DNA of 64,000 nt from Ypsolopha sequella (Eukaryota > Arthropoda > Insecta > Lepidoptera > Ypsolophidae): assembly GCA_934047225.1 (NCBI GenBank), contig OW203984.1, positions 2,799,201 through 2,863,200 on the forward strand, given 5' to 3'. Each line of letters begins with the position of its first letter. Position 1 is the stretch's first letter. Below, one piece after another: positions 47,691 to 58,704 of this stretch. Below the pieces are notes generated by a model. It was not told where the DNA came from. It was given only the letters and a program-made list of their open reading frames with translations, and ran no database searches. The position numbers and the translations under genes are program-made.

Positions 47691-48254
47691 ATCCTATGTT
47701 TTTGTCCATGTTTATTTTTGTTATTTCCTTTTCGATAAAAATACGCTTACTCAATTCGACCTCAAACGGTGACAGACTGATTTCAAATAGACGAGGGAAA
47801 ACAATAGCATATTTAAACGTCGTCGAGTTGGAGGTCGCGTAGCGTGTCGTCGCCGTGTCGTGTCGTGTCGTGTTCGTGAGAGCGTAACATCACATCATGT
47901 CTGCTGTGGCAATGACATTGACACTTTTAACTTTAAATATTTTTTTCAAGTTACTAAATAACAGAAATAACTATTACTATATTTAGTACATTACTTAAAA
48001 GGAAGCTGATATACATATATTTTAAAGATTTAATAACTCTCGTAGGAAGCTCACTCGCGCAAATTTCAAACTTTTCTTTATATAGACGCGTCTAATTTGC
48101 CAATTTTGTTCGGTATAATTAATAGATAATGATTTTTAAAATTTCAGCATTCTAATTATATTAAGCTTGTAGATCCCCAGCTAATAGTAGTAGTTAACGC
48201 ACATGTTCGTAGAGAACAAAACAAATTGAGTTTACTTTTCTTATTCTAAATAAC
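47691..48254. other. Intronic, CGTGT microsatellite
   Basis: 47821-47880 is a CpG-rich (CGTGT)n-like tract (GTGTCGTGTCGTGTCGTGTT). It is followed by an ATG at about 47897 with a short frame and no donor in phase. Confidence 0.4.
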
Positions 48255-48618
48255 AGGTGGTAGAGATGATGCTGGGCTCGACTGTGGACGTACCACCATC
48301 TTACTTGGAGACCCCCTCGAAGTAATTCGGGGGAGAGTAAGAGGACAGCTCACAGGCAAAAAACCAGGAGGCCTACCATGCCTGGGACCGATGGATGGCG
48401 GTATATGCATCCCTAATAGCTGGGCCTTATATGGAACAGACTGGTGACGGGCAGCGGCGTCACTGGTGCGAGGGTTCCGGCACCGCGCTCACCAACCCGC
48501 CTGCCCAGCGTGTGTGAGTATGGGCAATTCTTCCAGGATGACCGCCGGGAGTGGCAAAGTCCTGGAAAGGCTTATGTCCGTCAGTGGACGAACTAGGCTG
48601 ATGGATGATGATGATGAT
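48255..48618 (+). mobile_element. Retroposon copy with LINE-type 3' end, copy 2
   Basis: AGGTGGTAGAGATGATGCTG to CTGATGGATGATGATGATG. The simple (GATG)n tail is typical of RTE-tailed retroposons. It lies 0.6 kb upstream of the TENT5 main exon, in sense orientation. Confidence 0.85.
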
Positions 48619-48854
48619 TCTAAAGACCGGTTTAACCAACAATGATCCTGTTTGAAATATTGAAAGAATAAGCTGCCTGACAGTTTATATAATTATTTTA
48701 TTTATTATTTTTGCTAGTATGTCAATCAAATTATTGATAAGCCCACACAGCCACAGTCTGGGTGAACCAACCAATCTATTTTCTGATGAATAACGGTGTT
48801 TTTGACATGAAGTTATAGTTGAATTTATGGAAAAGCAAGTACTCTAAGCGGTTT

Positions 48855-48955
48855 TTAGGGTTGCAAAAGTTATGTGACATACGGACGGACGGACGGACAA
48901 CGGAGTCTCATCATAGTTTCTTTTGTACCCTTTAAGTACTACAGAACCCTAATAA
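48855..48955 (-). repeat. Dispersed repeat fragment (GGGTTCCGTA type)
   Basis: Inverse of the 5' part, with (GGAC)n near 48882-48898 and TTCTTTTGTACCCTTTAAGT. Confidence 0.65.
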
Positions 48956-49238
48956 AGAACCTATTATAAGTATTTTTAGTATTTTACACATTTGTCCGTA
49001 AGCCAACTAGTGTAAAAATACTTGAAACCGGTGACTCAACTGAAATTACGCAATTTTGTTGTTTGCATGCGGCGTTCAGGAAATTCCCCGTGAACAACAA
49101 TTACAGTCTCATGAAAACAACGTAATTTCCGCTCAACTTCCGTTACTGAATCTTACCTCTATAATAGAACTGTATTTGACTAGTTTAGTTGTCAACGAGG
49201 TGATTATGTAATTAACGGTTTGTTTATGTTTGTTTCAG

Positions 49239-50417
49239 AGTGAGTCGTCGTACACGTCGTCAGAAGAGGGGTGTGGCGGCGGCGAGCGGCTGGCCGTGCT
49301 CAGCTACGAGCAGGTGGCGCGACTGAATGACGTCATGGACGAGGTGGTGCCCATCCACGGCCGCGGCAACTTCCCCACGCTACACGTGCGCCTGCGCGAG
49401 CTCGTGGCCGGCGTGCGCGCGCGCCTCGAAGCCGCCGTGAGCGCGGGTGGAGCGGGCGTAGCCGTGCGTGACGTGCGGCTTAACGGTGGAGCCGCCTCGC
49501 ACGTGTTGGCTGACCGGCCGCAGCCGTACTCCGATATAGATCTCATATTCACGGCCGAGCTGCCCACGGCACGCCACTGCGACCGCGTGAAGGCGGCCGT
49601 GCTAGGACACCTGGCGACCCTGATGCCGCCGGCCACGCCCCGGCGACGTGCCTCGCCCGCTGGCCTCAAGGAGGCCTATGTCTCAAAGATGGTCCGCGTG
49701 AACTCCGACGGGGACCGCTGGTCGCTGATCTCGCTGGGCAATTCCCGCGGACACAAGTCCGTCGAGCTCAAGTTCGTAGACACGATGCGGCGACAGTTCG
49801 AGTTCTCTGTAGACTCGTTCCAGATCGCGCTCGACTCGCTGCTCGCGTTCCATGAGTGCGCGCAGCTGCCCATCGGAGAGAACTTCTACCCGACAGTGGT
49901 GGGCGAGTCCGTGTACGGTGACTTCCATGAGTCCCTGCAGCACCTGGCCGAAAAGCTGATCGCGACGCGGCAGCCCGAAGAGATCCGCGGTGGCGGCCTG
50001 CTCAAGTACTGCGCGCTGCTTGCCAAGGGCTACCGGGCTGCACGGCCTGACAAAATCAAGACGCTGGAGCGTTACATGTGCTCGCGGTTCTTCATCGACT
50101 TCTCGGAGCTAGGCGCGCAGCGAGCCAAGCTCGAGGCGTACCTGCGGAACCACTTCGTGGGGCGCGATGAGGAGCTGAAGCATCGCTATCTGACGTTGCT
50201 GCACAGCGTGGTACGCGAGTCCACCGTGTGCCTCATGGGCCACGAACGGCGGCAGACCCTCGCGCTCATTGAGTTGATGGCGTGTCGCGAGCTGTGCGCC
50301 GCTCGCCCGCCGCCACCACCGCCTCCGGTCTACGCACAGCCCTACTACGTGTGCGTGTGTGCATGCGCGGCGTGCGTGTGCGCGTGCCCTGAATGCGCGC
50401 CTATGTGCTTGGCGTGA
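49239..50417 (+). CDS. Tent5: TENT5 (FAM46) non-canonical poly(A) polymerase, main terminal coding exon
   Basis: This exon encodes essentially the whole catalytic protein of the TENT5/FAM46 family, nucleotidyltransferases that extend mRNA poly(A) tails. Numbering from exon residue 1 (Ser at 49239): the family opening [20 protein letters not shown] is near 25-44. [13 protein letters not shown] at 78-90 carries the nucleotidyltransferase Gly motif. SDIDLIF at 98-104 carries the two metal-binding Asp (D99, D101). VELKF at about 175-179 supplies the probable third acid (E176). Then come [12 protein letters not shown] (184-195), [11 protein letters not shown] (247-257), [13 protein letters not shown] (276-288) and [14 protein letters not shown] (328-341). 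All expected motifs are intact. With the inferred first exon the protein is about 416 residues, normal for the family. The acceptor is TTTATGTTTGTTTCAG. The exon is very GC-rich at third codon positions, unlike its surroundings. The C-terminus has a proline run and a cysteine-rich tail. Confidence 0.97.
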   Translation, partial: SESSYTSSEEGCGGGERLAVLSYEQVARLNDVMDEVVPIHGRGNFPTLHVRLRELVAGVRARLEAAVSAGGAGVAVRDVRLNGGAASHVLADRPQPYSDIDLIFTAELPTARHCDRVKAAVLGHLATLMPPATPRRRASPAGLKEAYVSKMVRVNSDGDRWSLISLGNSRGHKSVELKFVDTMRRQFEFSVDSFQIALDSLLAFHECAQLPIGENFYPTVVGESVYGDFHESLQHLAEKLIATRQPEEIRGGGLLKYCALLAKGYRAARPDKIKTLERYMCSRFFIDFSELGAQRAKLEAYLRNHFVGRDEELKHRYLTLLHSVVRESTVCLMGHERRQTLALIELMACRELCAARPPPPPPPVYAQPYYVCVCACAACVCACPECAPMCLA

Positions 50418-53400
50418 CGCCGCTACCGCTAGTGCAGTCTCTTACATACATCATGAATTTAGTGCCAAATGTATATAAGTACGGATATAAAAAGATATAT
50501 GTACGTATATGTATGATTCTACACTGTCCTGCGGACGAGTGCGTTTGTATATAATGTTGATCCGTGTCTATGTTACGATTTTGGTCTTGCGCTTTTCATT
50601 CTTGACCGGTAAGAGTGATTTCTGTTCGCGGTTGAGTTTAGCCGTACGCTGTGAAAATTCGATCGCCTAATTGTGGAGACAATTTTCCTAAGTCAATTCG
50701 AAGTTTTGCTCACTTAACACAAATCAATTTTTGTCTGTCAATTTTCGCGTGATGGGAACAGGAATTTAATGTTTCCGAAACTTGCTCTACATATTAGAAA
50801 AGAAATCAATTTTGCAATCACGCCAAAAATGTTATACTGCTCTTTTGCCAATTATTTTTAATATATTATTAAGGTATAGCTCTTTAAGAGAATATTAAGG
50901 AGAGCACAGTGCACGCTTACTGGAAAAATGTGAAGTAATTTCTAGTCGTACTCCTTTCGTGTTGATAAATAATTTAATATGTCAGCAGTACGAAAATTAT
51001 CGTTCACGTCGAGTGCTAGGATATATAACAGAGTTACGACAGATTGGACATATAAGATTAGGAACTACTTATTCTGAAAAAATTGTCTCCATTAAATTAG
51101 TGATACATAACTACATGAAACCCGTTTTTGTTATATATTTTGGCATAATTGTTGTTAACCAACAGAGAGCGAGCCATTCTAGAAACTTTAAATAATGTAA
51201 TTGATTGTTGTGAATATCATATTGCAATTTAAACAAGGAATTTTAGGCCTATATATATTTAGCGTAGAGTTGTTGGTTTTTATGATGAAAATGATGTTAT
51301 ATGAGAGTTCCGTTTCTTGCTGCGGGATATATGATAAAGATGTATTTTACTATGTGTTTATGAAAATCGTTAAAGATAGATACTATGTATACAACTTCTC
51401 CTATTTCTTGATCGCTATAGTATTGTATACGGCTTGGCTCGAAGTTACAAAGTAAAACAAAAAAAATAAAAAAAAAAAAAAAAACTAAGGTGTGTACAAT
51501 ATTAAAGTTCATCCAATTTTGAAAATAAATTCATGTAAGTAAATGAATATTTTAAGAAAATTTACAAATGTAGCAGTCATAATAGTAACAAAGTACTTAT
51601 GATTTTGAACTATTAACTTTTCATCCAATTACATTTAAATCAGTAGATGGTATGAAAAAATGTGATTTAAATTGTTGTAGTGTTAACTTTACTGTTGTCG
51701 AAGAATTATAAAATTATATACTTATATAACATTTATTATGTAGAGTAAATCCAATAGAGAGATATATACTATTACTGTTGTATTTTAAATAATTCTAGTT
51801 ATACGAATGAAGTTATAAAACAGTCCGGCCAAAATATGCATGTCTTAGTAAGATGAATTTGCCAACACATATTCAAGTAAAATACGACTTTATGTATACA
51901 CACATAGTGTTTCATGGAATTCTTCATAGGAAGTAAGCAATTTGTTATTCTATTTTTTGAGTAGATGAAAATAATATCCCGTGAAATCAAGTACAATCCG
52001 CTTCAACTAGCATAAATCTTAGCGACCCAAGATTTTATAACATTGAACGAATTTCTCACTTGCTCACTGTCGAACCAAAATTAAGATCTCATTTTTATTA
52101 ATTCCTCAAAATTGTAACAAAAAGGTGGGGATGAACAAGTCTGACACGATGAAAATTTCTTTAATCATTTTATGCAGTTCTAGTCTTGTTAAATTCAAAA
52201 GAGAAGTAGTAAACATTATTGTGAAAATTATAGAACAATAATGTTTGTCACTCAAAGAAATTGTTAAAACACTTATCGTCTACTGCTGTATTAATAATTA
52301 AAGAAACGGCCGATGACTTTAGTTCACAATTGTATGTACTTATAAAAATAAATTAAGTACATAATGCGTAGCTAACAGAATCTAAAGCATATTCCATTTT
52401 ATAAGATTGAGTATAAGTTAATTATTATTCTAGAATCTACTCGCTATATCGACACAGGCGTCTTAAGTTGTGACTCGTAGTGTTTTCGACAGGTCTTTTA
52501 AATGTATTTTATAATAGTTATAATATTATAAATAGCTGTGATTGTAATATTCTATGTCGTAAATCAGTTATTGGCAGGTTTTTTGACGTCTACCTCCTTA
52601 TAATACAGTCTCCCGATCGTGTAGGTACTATCTATATTTTTTAATTTTCTTACGCATTCAACCACTGCTTCTAATTCTGGTTAAATCAGATGTTATTTTA
52701 GCAGACAGTTAAAAATATATTTGATGATATAATATAGCAATTAAACAGACAATTTTAACATATTTTTTATCTGCACTCGACTATAGAATGCATTCTTCTC
52801 AGTCCTTTCGCGTTAGTTCTCTAATACCGATTTTTTATTCTGTCCATTGATTAATGCAACCTGTGTAATATGGTATAACATAGTTTATTTTTCTAAAGTT
52901 ACCATCAGTTTTCAGCTAGCCTTACGTTGTAATATACCTTTATAAAGTTAATTGATATCTATAATCATGTATCATTCACATTTTTGCTGACGCTTGCGTA
53001 CATTTTGTTGAAGACTGTGAATGTGTGGGTGTGTGTGCGATGTTATTGTTTTAATATTATGTAAATTTATAAAATCGACTTGTTCTTTCGAAACGAACGT
53101 GGCTTTTTTAAAATATGAAGGGTCCATTTTAAACAATAGCTAGATTATTGATAATTCCTGCATCAAATCTAATACGTACACAAATAAGCACATATGAATT
53201 GGTTCAAATCAAAATATGCAGGTATGTTGATCAGATCTGGCTAGAACAGGTGTTGCATTTTACAATTTATCGAAACTGAAATTATCATATTGCAAAAAGA
53301 TCGAGTATGGGACGTGTTTAGTTTTTAACATATATGATAGTATTTTTATTTTAAGAAGGATGGCACATTGAAATAAAAAGTACGCAAGCGTCCTTAGATA

Positions 53401-53592
53401 AAAGCGTCGGCTTAGAAAACATGGTGATATTATGTGACACTATCTTTATTTTCTGTGTATGACGCTTATATTCACCCTTGCATTGTTTATGCATAAATAT
53501 AAAATATAATCACTACATTTATACATAAACAATACGTTTGTTAATGAGTTTGAAACTGAAGCGATAAATAACAGATAAAAAAGACAGTGTCA
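50418..53592 (+). other. Probable long 3' UTR and flank of TENT5
   Basis: After the TGA at 50415-50417 about 3.2 kb of AT-rich sequence follows in which I recognise none of the dispersed repeats that fill the rest of the window. That fits a constrained, long 3' UTR. Candidate polyadenylation hexamers include AATAAA near 51466 and 51525, ATTAAA near 51502, and AATAAA near 54784 beyond the minisatellite. A genomic A-rich tract at about 51455-51485 could cause internal priming in cDNA data. The true 3' end cannot be read from sequence alone. Confidence 0.45.
50470..50553 (+). promoter_or_regulatory. Two Pumilio-type sites at the start of the TENT5 3' UTR
   Basis: TGTATATA occurs at 50470-50477 and again at 50546-50553, both exact matches to the PUF-protein element UGUANAUA in the sense strand. 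They lie 53 and 129 nt after the stop codon. AT-rich DNA yields such octamers by chance, so the pair is suggestive only. Confidence 0.4.
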
Positions 53593-54427
53593 AGTAAACA
53601 GCTGGTTCTACAAATAGCGACTGCTGGCTGTTGGTAGCTACGAACAGTAAACAACTGGTTTAACAAATAGCAACTGCTGGCTGTTGGTAGCTACGAACAG
53701 TAAACAACCGGTTTAACAAATAGCAACTGCTGGCTGTTGCTAGCTACGAACAGAAAACAACCGGTTTAACAAATAGCAACTGCTGGCTGTTGCTAGCTAC
53801 GAACAGAAAACAACCGGTTTAACAAATAGCAACTGCTGGCTGTTGGTAGCTACGAACAGTAAACAACCGGTTTAACAAATAGCAACTGCTGGCTGTTGCT
53901 AGCTACGAACAGTAAACAGCCGGTTTAACAAATAGCAACTGCTGGCTGTTGCTAGCTACGAACAGTAAACAGCCGGTTTAACAAATAGCAACTGCTGGCT
54001 GTTGCTAGCTACGAACAGTAAACAACCGGTTTAACAAATAGCAACTGCTGGCTGTTGCTAGCTACGAACAGTAAACAGCCGGTTTAACAAATAGAAACTG
54101 CTGGCTGTTGCTAGCTACGAACAGAAAACAGCCGGTTTAACAAATAGCAACTGCTGGCTGTTGGTAGCTACGAACAGTAAACAGCCGGTTTAACAAATAG
54201 CAACTGCTGGCTGTTGGTAGCTACGAACAGTAAACAGCTGGATAGCAACTGCTGGCTGTTGCTAGCTACGAACAGTAAACAACCGGTTTAACAAATAGCA
54301 ACTACTGACTGTTGGTAGCTACGAACAGTAAACAGCTGGTTTAACAAATAGCAACTGGTGGCTGTTGATAGCTACGAACAGTAAACAGCTGGTTTGCAAC
54401 TGGTGGCTGTTGCTAGCTACAAACAGC
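53593..54427 (+). repeat. 53-bp minisatellite, about 15-16 copies, downstream of TENT5
   Basis: Units start AGTAAACARCYGGTTTAAC and contain CTGTTGGTAGCTACGAACAG, a 20-bp near-palindrome (18 of 20 positions symmetric). G/C variants inside the palindrome alternate between units. Some 3' units are shortened (near 54240 and 54390). The array lies about 3.2 kb after the TENT5 stop. Confidence 0.95.
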
Positions 54428-55934
54428 CAGCAAGTGTCGCAATGATGAGTGAATGCACTCATATGTGAGGAGACGGCTCAGGAAATATCAACTGACGTGT
54501 TTCTGAACTGACGCGTGCTCCATCAGCCTTGCCCATATGTTACCAGCGGGCCGGTGGACAAAGACTCTCTAGTTAGAAACTTCTAGAACATAGCACGCCT
54601 TACGTTGTTTAAGCTTAAAGTTAGTTTTTATCAATATATTTATAGGTATACAATTTTATTCTTGTCTAAGTTGCCTGTTTCATATAACCATGAGGCGCAG
54701 CGTCGTTATGAGCGTTGCGATTATACATTAAATGATTACGATATTTGTGAGGAGTCTTAAGCTATTGTAAATTTTACAGAAAAATAAATAAAAATGTTGT
54801 GAAAATAAATTATAAAAAGTGATAAACAGTGAATCGGTGCATTTTTATTTCTACTTTATTGCCTTCGTCAAATAATATCTCGCTAATTTGAATGAAATCT
54901 TTCAACACGGGTTGTTTACTTCAAAACCTCAAGAGTATAAAATATAATACTTACTGCAAAAATGTGTCACTTGGAGTACAGACTGACACAGTCATAATAC
55001 AATTTCACTATGTTATTCTACCCGGTTGGTTAATTGTTTCGTTGTAGCCAAGAAATGGTCAAACATGCTCTTTTTTACCAATGACAGACTAACTTAGAAA
55101 GCTTCATGGTGTTTTTGAAATTTTAAGAAAACATTTTTAATAACTAAAATATATCTATCTTTTTTTTTATACAAAACCACAATAATACATCAAAAACACG
55201 ACATGCATTAAACCTAATCTTCTTCTAGAATGACAATTAAAAGTTATTTAACTTCATGATTTTTTTAATTGAAGAAAAAGTATCCGTACATTCGTTGTCG
55301 TTACTTGATGTCATTTATGTGACATGGCTTGATAAAGTATATAAAATCAAGCTACAAAAACAAATATAACAACAATATGTCAAATCAAAGACAAGCAAAA
55401 ATTACCTTCATTACAATGACATTTACAAAAGTATATATATTTCCGAGGTTAGCAAATATCATGCATTAGGTTTGTCTATACGAATTTATAATAAACAGCT
55501 GTATCAGCTAAGTGCTAGTGTTGCTCTTTGTCATTCAGGATTTAAAGACTTTGTTGTATGTTAGGGCGTCATCGCGCCGCCGCCGATGGAAATCGGCGCA
55601 CAGATCTATTGGTATATGTTGACCATACCGTTGGGCATCTGTCCGGTCTGAAAAAAGCTGACAAGGGCAGATATTGGACCCGGAAGGTCAGATATAGTTT
55701 GTGATTGAGGATAGACACCGAGCGGTTGGTATAACTGTTTTTTTTTTTCTTTTGAACGAAATAAAAGTAATTTTTCCAATTATTTCATCTGTATATTTTT
55801 CTCACCTCTAAACATATAATAAAGCAGAAAGTGTCGATCTGGCCAGATGTACGTTCTATTACAATATGAAATGATATTAAATGATTATTAGTTTGTAATT
55901 TATCGCATTATATACTAAAAATCGATGTGTCAGT
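54428..55934. other. Downstream flank of TENT5
   Basis: AT-rich; possible distal polyadenylation hexamers near 54784. No repeat family or coding frame supported. Confidence 0.4.
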
Positions 55935-56012
55935 AAAAATATAGTCGGAAACGACATTGAAATAACGTTCATATCAGCGCGCATCGCTAAGTGGCTGTTA
56001 CGACGCTCGAAA
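55935..56012 (-). repeat. Inverted partner of the GCGAGCGTCGTAACAGCC block
   Basis: This segment is the reverse complement of about 57540-57615 and resembles 2563-2640. It sits outside the 56.2-57.7 kb foldback element in an order that is not a simple nested inverted repeat, suggesting rearrangement or a second insertion. Confidence 0.7.
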
Positions 56013-56212
56013 CATTACGATGGCGCGAAATATGAGAAAATAATAGTTTCAACATGAACGCAATGGGCGGTTTTTTTAACTTGAATTTTATATTGTGTAA
56101 AATTTGGTGAAATAATCATCAAAATATCTTCAGGCGTTCGGAAGGAGTAAGAGAATTCTTGCATAAATCCTAGGAAATTTTCGATAACTTTATTATTTGG
56201 ACCATCCGCAGA

Positions 56213-57735
56213 GTTATTACGTATCTTGCAAACAGTAAGCAATCGACAAAAATTGCGCCATTATTGTGTCAAAAGTCACTTTCTTATTAAGAAACAAACA
56301 AACATAAGATACAAACAGTAAGCAATCGACAAAAATTGCGCCATTATTGTGTCAAAAGTCACTTTCTTATTAAGAAACAAACAAACATAAGGTACAAACA
56401 GTAAGCAATGGACAAAAATTGCGCCATTATTGTGTCAAAAGTCACTTTCTTATTAAGAAACAAACAAACATAAGATACAAACAGTAAGCAATCGACAAAA
56501 ATTGCGCCATTATTGTGTCAAAAGTCACTTTCTTATTAAGAAACAAACAAACATAAGATACAAACAGTAAGCAATCGACAAAAATTGCGCCATTATTGTG
56601 TCAAAAGTCACTTTCTTATTAAGAAACAAACAAACATAAGATACAAACAGTAAGCAATGGACAAAAATTGCGCCATTATTGTGTCAAAAGTCACTTTCTT
56701 ATTAAGAAACAAACAAACATGAAATACAAACAGTAAGCAATCGACAAAAATTGCGCCATTATTGTGTCAAAAGTCACTTTCTTATTAAGAAACAAACAAA
56801 CATAAGATACAAACAGTAAGCAATGGACAAAAATTGCGCCATTATTGTGTCAAAAGTCACTTTCTTATTAAGAAACAAACAAACATAAGATACAAACAGT
56901 AAGCAATCGACAAAAATTGCGCCATTATTGTGTCAAAAGTCACTTTCTTATTAAGAAACAAACAAACATAAGATACAAACAGTAAGCAATCGACAAAAAT
57001 TGCGCCATTATTGTGTCAAAAGTCACTTTCTTATTAAGAAACAAACAAACATAAGATACAAACAGTAAGCAATCGACAAAAATTGCGCCATTATTGTGTC
57101 AAAAGTCACTTTCTTATTAAGAAACAAACAAACATAAGATACAAACAGTAAGCAATCGGCAAAAATTGCGCAATTTATTTATTTTCTTATTAAGGCCCGT
57201 AATATCGCCAAATGGGTACTTTCTAAAGCCTACTCCTCTTTTATGGCCAAACCAAAAATATTGAAAAAATGCATTATGGATTATCAACTCTAGGACAACA
57301 TATGCAACATTTTTCTTTTTCGTACCACCAAAACTTCTATATGAAAAACTGTTTCAACTGAATGGTGTTTTTTGGCTTGAATTTCCTACTGCTCCTAAGC
57401 GGCTTTGGTGATTTAATTAATTTATGCTATGATAAATAGATAAACTAGATAGCTATTAATATAACATAGAATTATTCAATCGAACAATGACGCCCATGTG
57501 AAAAGTATTATTTTCTCCTATTTTGCCCTTTCAAGGACGCAGCGAGCGTCGTAACAGCCACCACGCATTGTGCACTGATTTGAACGCTATTTCAATGTCG
57601 TTTCCGTCGATATTCATACAGACAAACATCGAGCTGCTAATTTGGCGACGGTAATCGCCTTAAGAAAGTGACTTTTGACACAATAATTGCGCAATTTTTG
57701 TCGATTGCTTACTGTTTGCAAGATACGTAATAACC
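56213..57735. mobile_element. Foldback element with left terminal repeat amplified as an 83-bp array
   Basis: The left end, read from GTTATTACGTATCTTGCAAA at 56213, is the inverse of the right end at about 57663-57735. On the left the sequence from CAGTAAGC (56233) is repeated every 83 bp, with 11 full units and a partial one to about 57173. The right end has a single copy. The interior (57180-57660) is related to 2230-2690. No transposase is present. Confidence 0.8.
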
Positions 57736-57899
57736 CTGCCGTTTAGAAAGAGTAGGCCTTCAGAGACAGGTCTAACATTGCAGTTTTATACGAGTATATT
57801 CACCATAAATCGGATTCGTGTTGATGACGTAAAACAATCGATTGAATAAAACATAGAGCCAGTCGGCGATGTACATCTACATAGCGCGACCTAAATACA

Positions 57900-58335
57900 T
57901 ACATACATACACTGATCTCACAGAGGGATAGGCAAAGACAACGATCTCCATCTGCTACGATCCTAATACACCTCTATCACTTCTTCCATATTCATCAATC
58001 GAGTAATATACAATCTCTTCTGTATACCGGGTCTATTTGTTGCAGTTTGGTCGACACACGTCCTAGGGTGGCAAGGGGATCTAAAAAGGCCGCTTTGGAT
58101 GAATCATATTATGATTCCGTTCGGATGCCGTCTCTTTTGCACGCGTGAAAAAACTCTGACTCCATCCTACTTTCAAATCATTTTATGATTCACCCAAGTC
58201 GGCCTTTTTAGATCCCCTGTTCTACCTTCCACTATGCACGCCACCTTAAGTGATATATTTTTCATCATTCTTCTTTCACCCACTTTTTCTATATTATCAT
58301 GCTCAAACCACCGAAGAATTCCTTATTCTATTCGT
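57900..58335 (-). pseudogene. RTE-like LINE fragment split by a small MITE
   Basis: 58225-58330 on - encodes an RWF-H type C-terminal stretch (CTTCGGTGGTTTGAGCATGA). 57905-58025 holds the 3' end with (CATA)n tail. Between them sits the MITE at 58074-58218. Confidence 0.55.
58074..58218. mobile_element. 145-bp MITE nested in an RTE-like fragment
   Basis: Ends AGGGGATCTAAAAAGGCCG and inverse CGGCCTTTTTAGATCCCCT, continuing with TGGATGAATCAT/ATGATTCACCCA. The inverted arms are about 33 bp. The surrounding LINE reads across it. Confidence 0.8.
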
Positions 58336-58383
58336 AGTTACTACATTTTCTTTCATTATTTTTCATTATATCTAAAGAAGAAA

Positions 58384-58704
58384 GTAGCAATGCTAGCTCA
58401 GGCCTCTCAATCTTGAGATGAAGGTTCGATCCCCGGTTGAGTATGCACCAAGGAGTTTTTCGGAATTTATTAGTTCTTACTTACCACTTGCTGAACGGTG
58501 AAGAAAAACATCGTAAGGAAACTTGCATGCCCTAAAAAGCATGTATTTGTACCCGAAGTACGGCGATAGGGCTCACCACCCACCACGTTGGGACGTAGTA
58601 ATCGTCAGTGAAACGCGGGTGTCCCGAATGCGGACTGTAGCTTGCATTTCACAGTTCACACTCGAAACACTTCTGACACTCCCTCGGGGATTCATGTCGT
58701 AACG
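58384..58704 (+). mobile_element. tRNA-derived SINE, most complete copy
   Basis: Head with ATGCTAGCTCAGGCCTCTCA and B box GGTTCGATCCC, body TTTTTCGGAATTTATTAG, CTTGCTGAACGGTGAAG and CGGCGATAGGGCTCACCACC, 3' end CCTCGGGGATTCATGTCGTA. About 320 bp. It defines the family found eight times in this window. Confidence 0.8.

Larger units (their letters stand above)
32444..49238 (+). other. Inferred 16.8-kb TENT5 intron 1
   Basis: The donor GTACGT (32444) and acceptor TTTCAG (ending 49238) bound this stretch. It contains SINE pieces, MITEs, three CpG-rich islands, the tRNA-like tandem array (43.57-45.7 kb) and long AT-rich segments. In 32.45-33.96 kb, 34.13-35.9 kb, 36.84-37.84 kb, 38.2-38.65 kb and 45.72-46.5 kb I see no gene and no repeat that I can name. 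33.2-33.33 kb is locally CpG-rich. Confidence 0.55.

Noticed and set aside
49230..49238. Translation start immediately upstream of the main TENT5 exon (TTG TTT CAG)
   Set aside because: These bases are a polypyrimidine tract and AG acceptor, so the exon starts at 49239.
49304..49943. Antisense open frames of 65-121 codons in the TENT5 exon
   Set aside because: Shadows of a GC-rich coding exon on the opposite strand.
49239..50417. Mab-21/cGAS-like nucleotidyltransferase
   Set aside because: The [22 protein letters not shown] and MGHERRQTL motifs and overall order are those of TENT5/FAM46, not Mab-21.
50959..51455. Two small + strand frames after TENT5
   Set aside because: AT-rich frames in the probable 3' UTR with no recognisable motif or coding bias.
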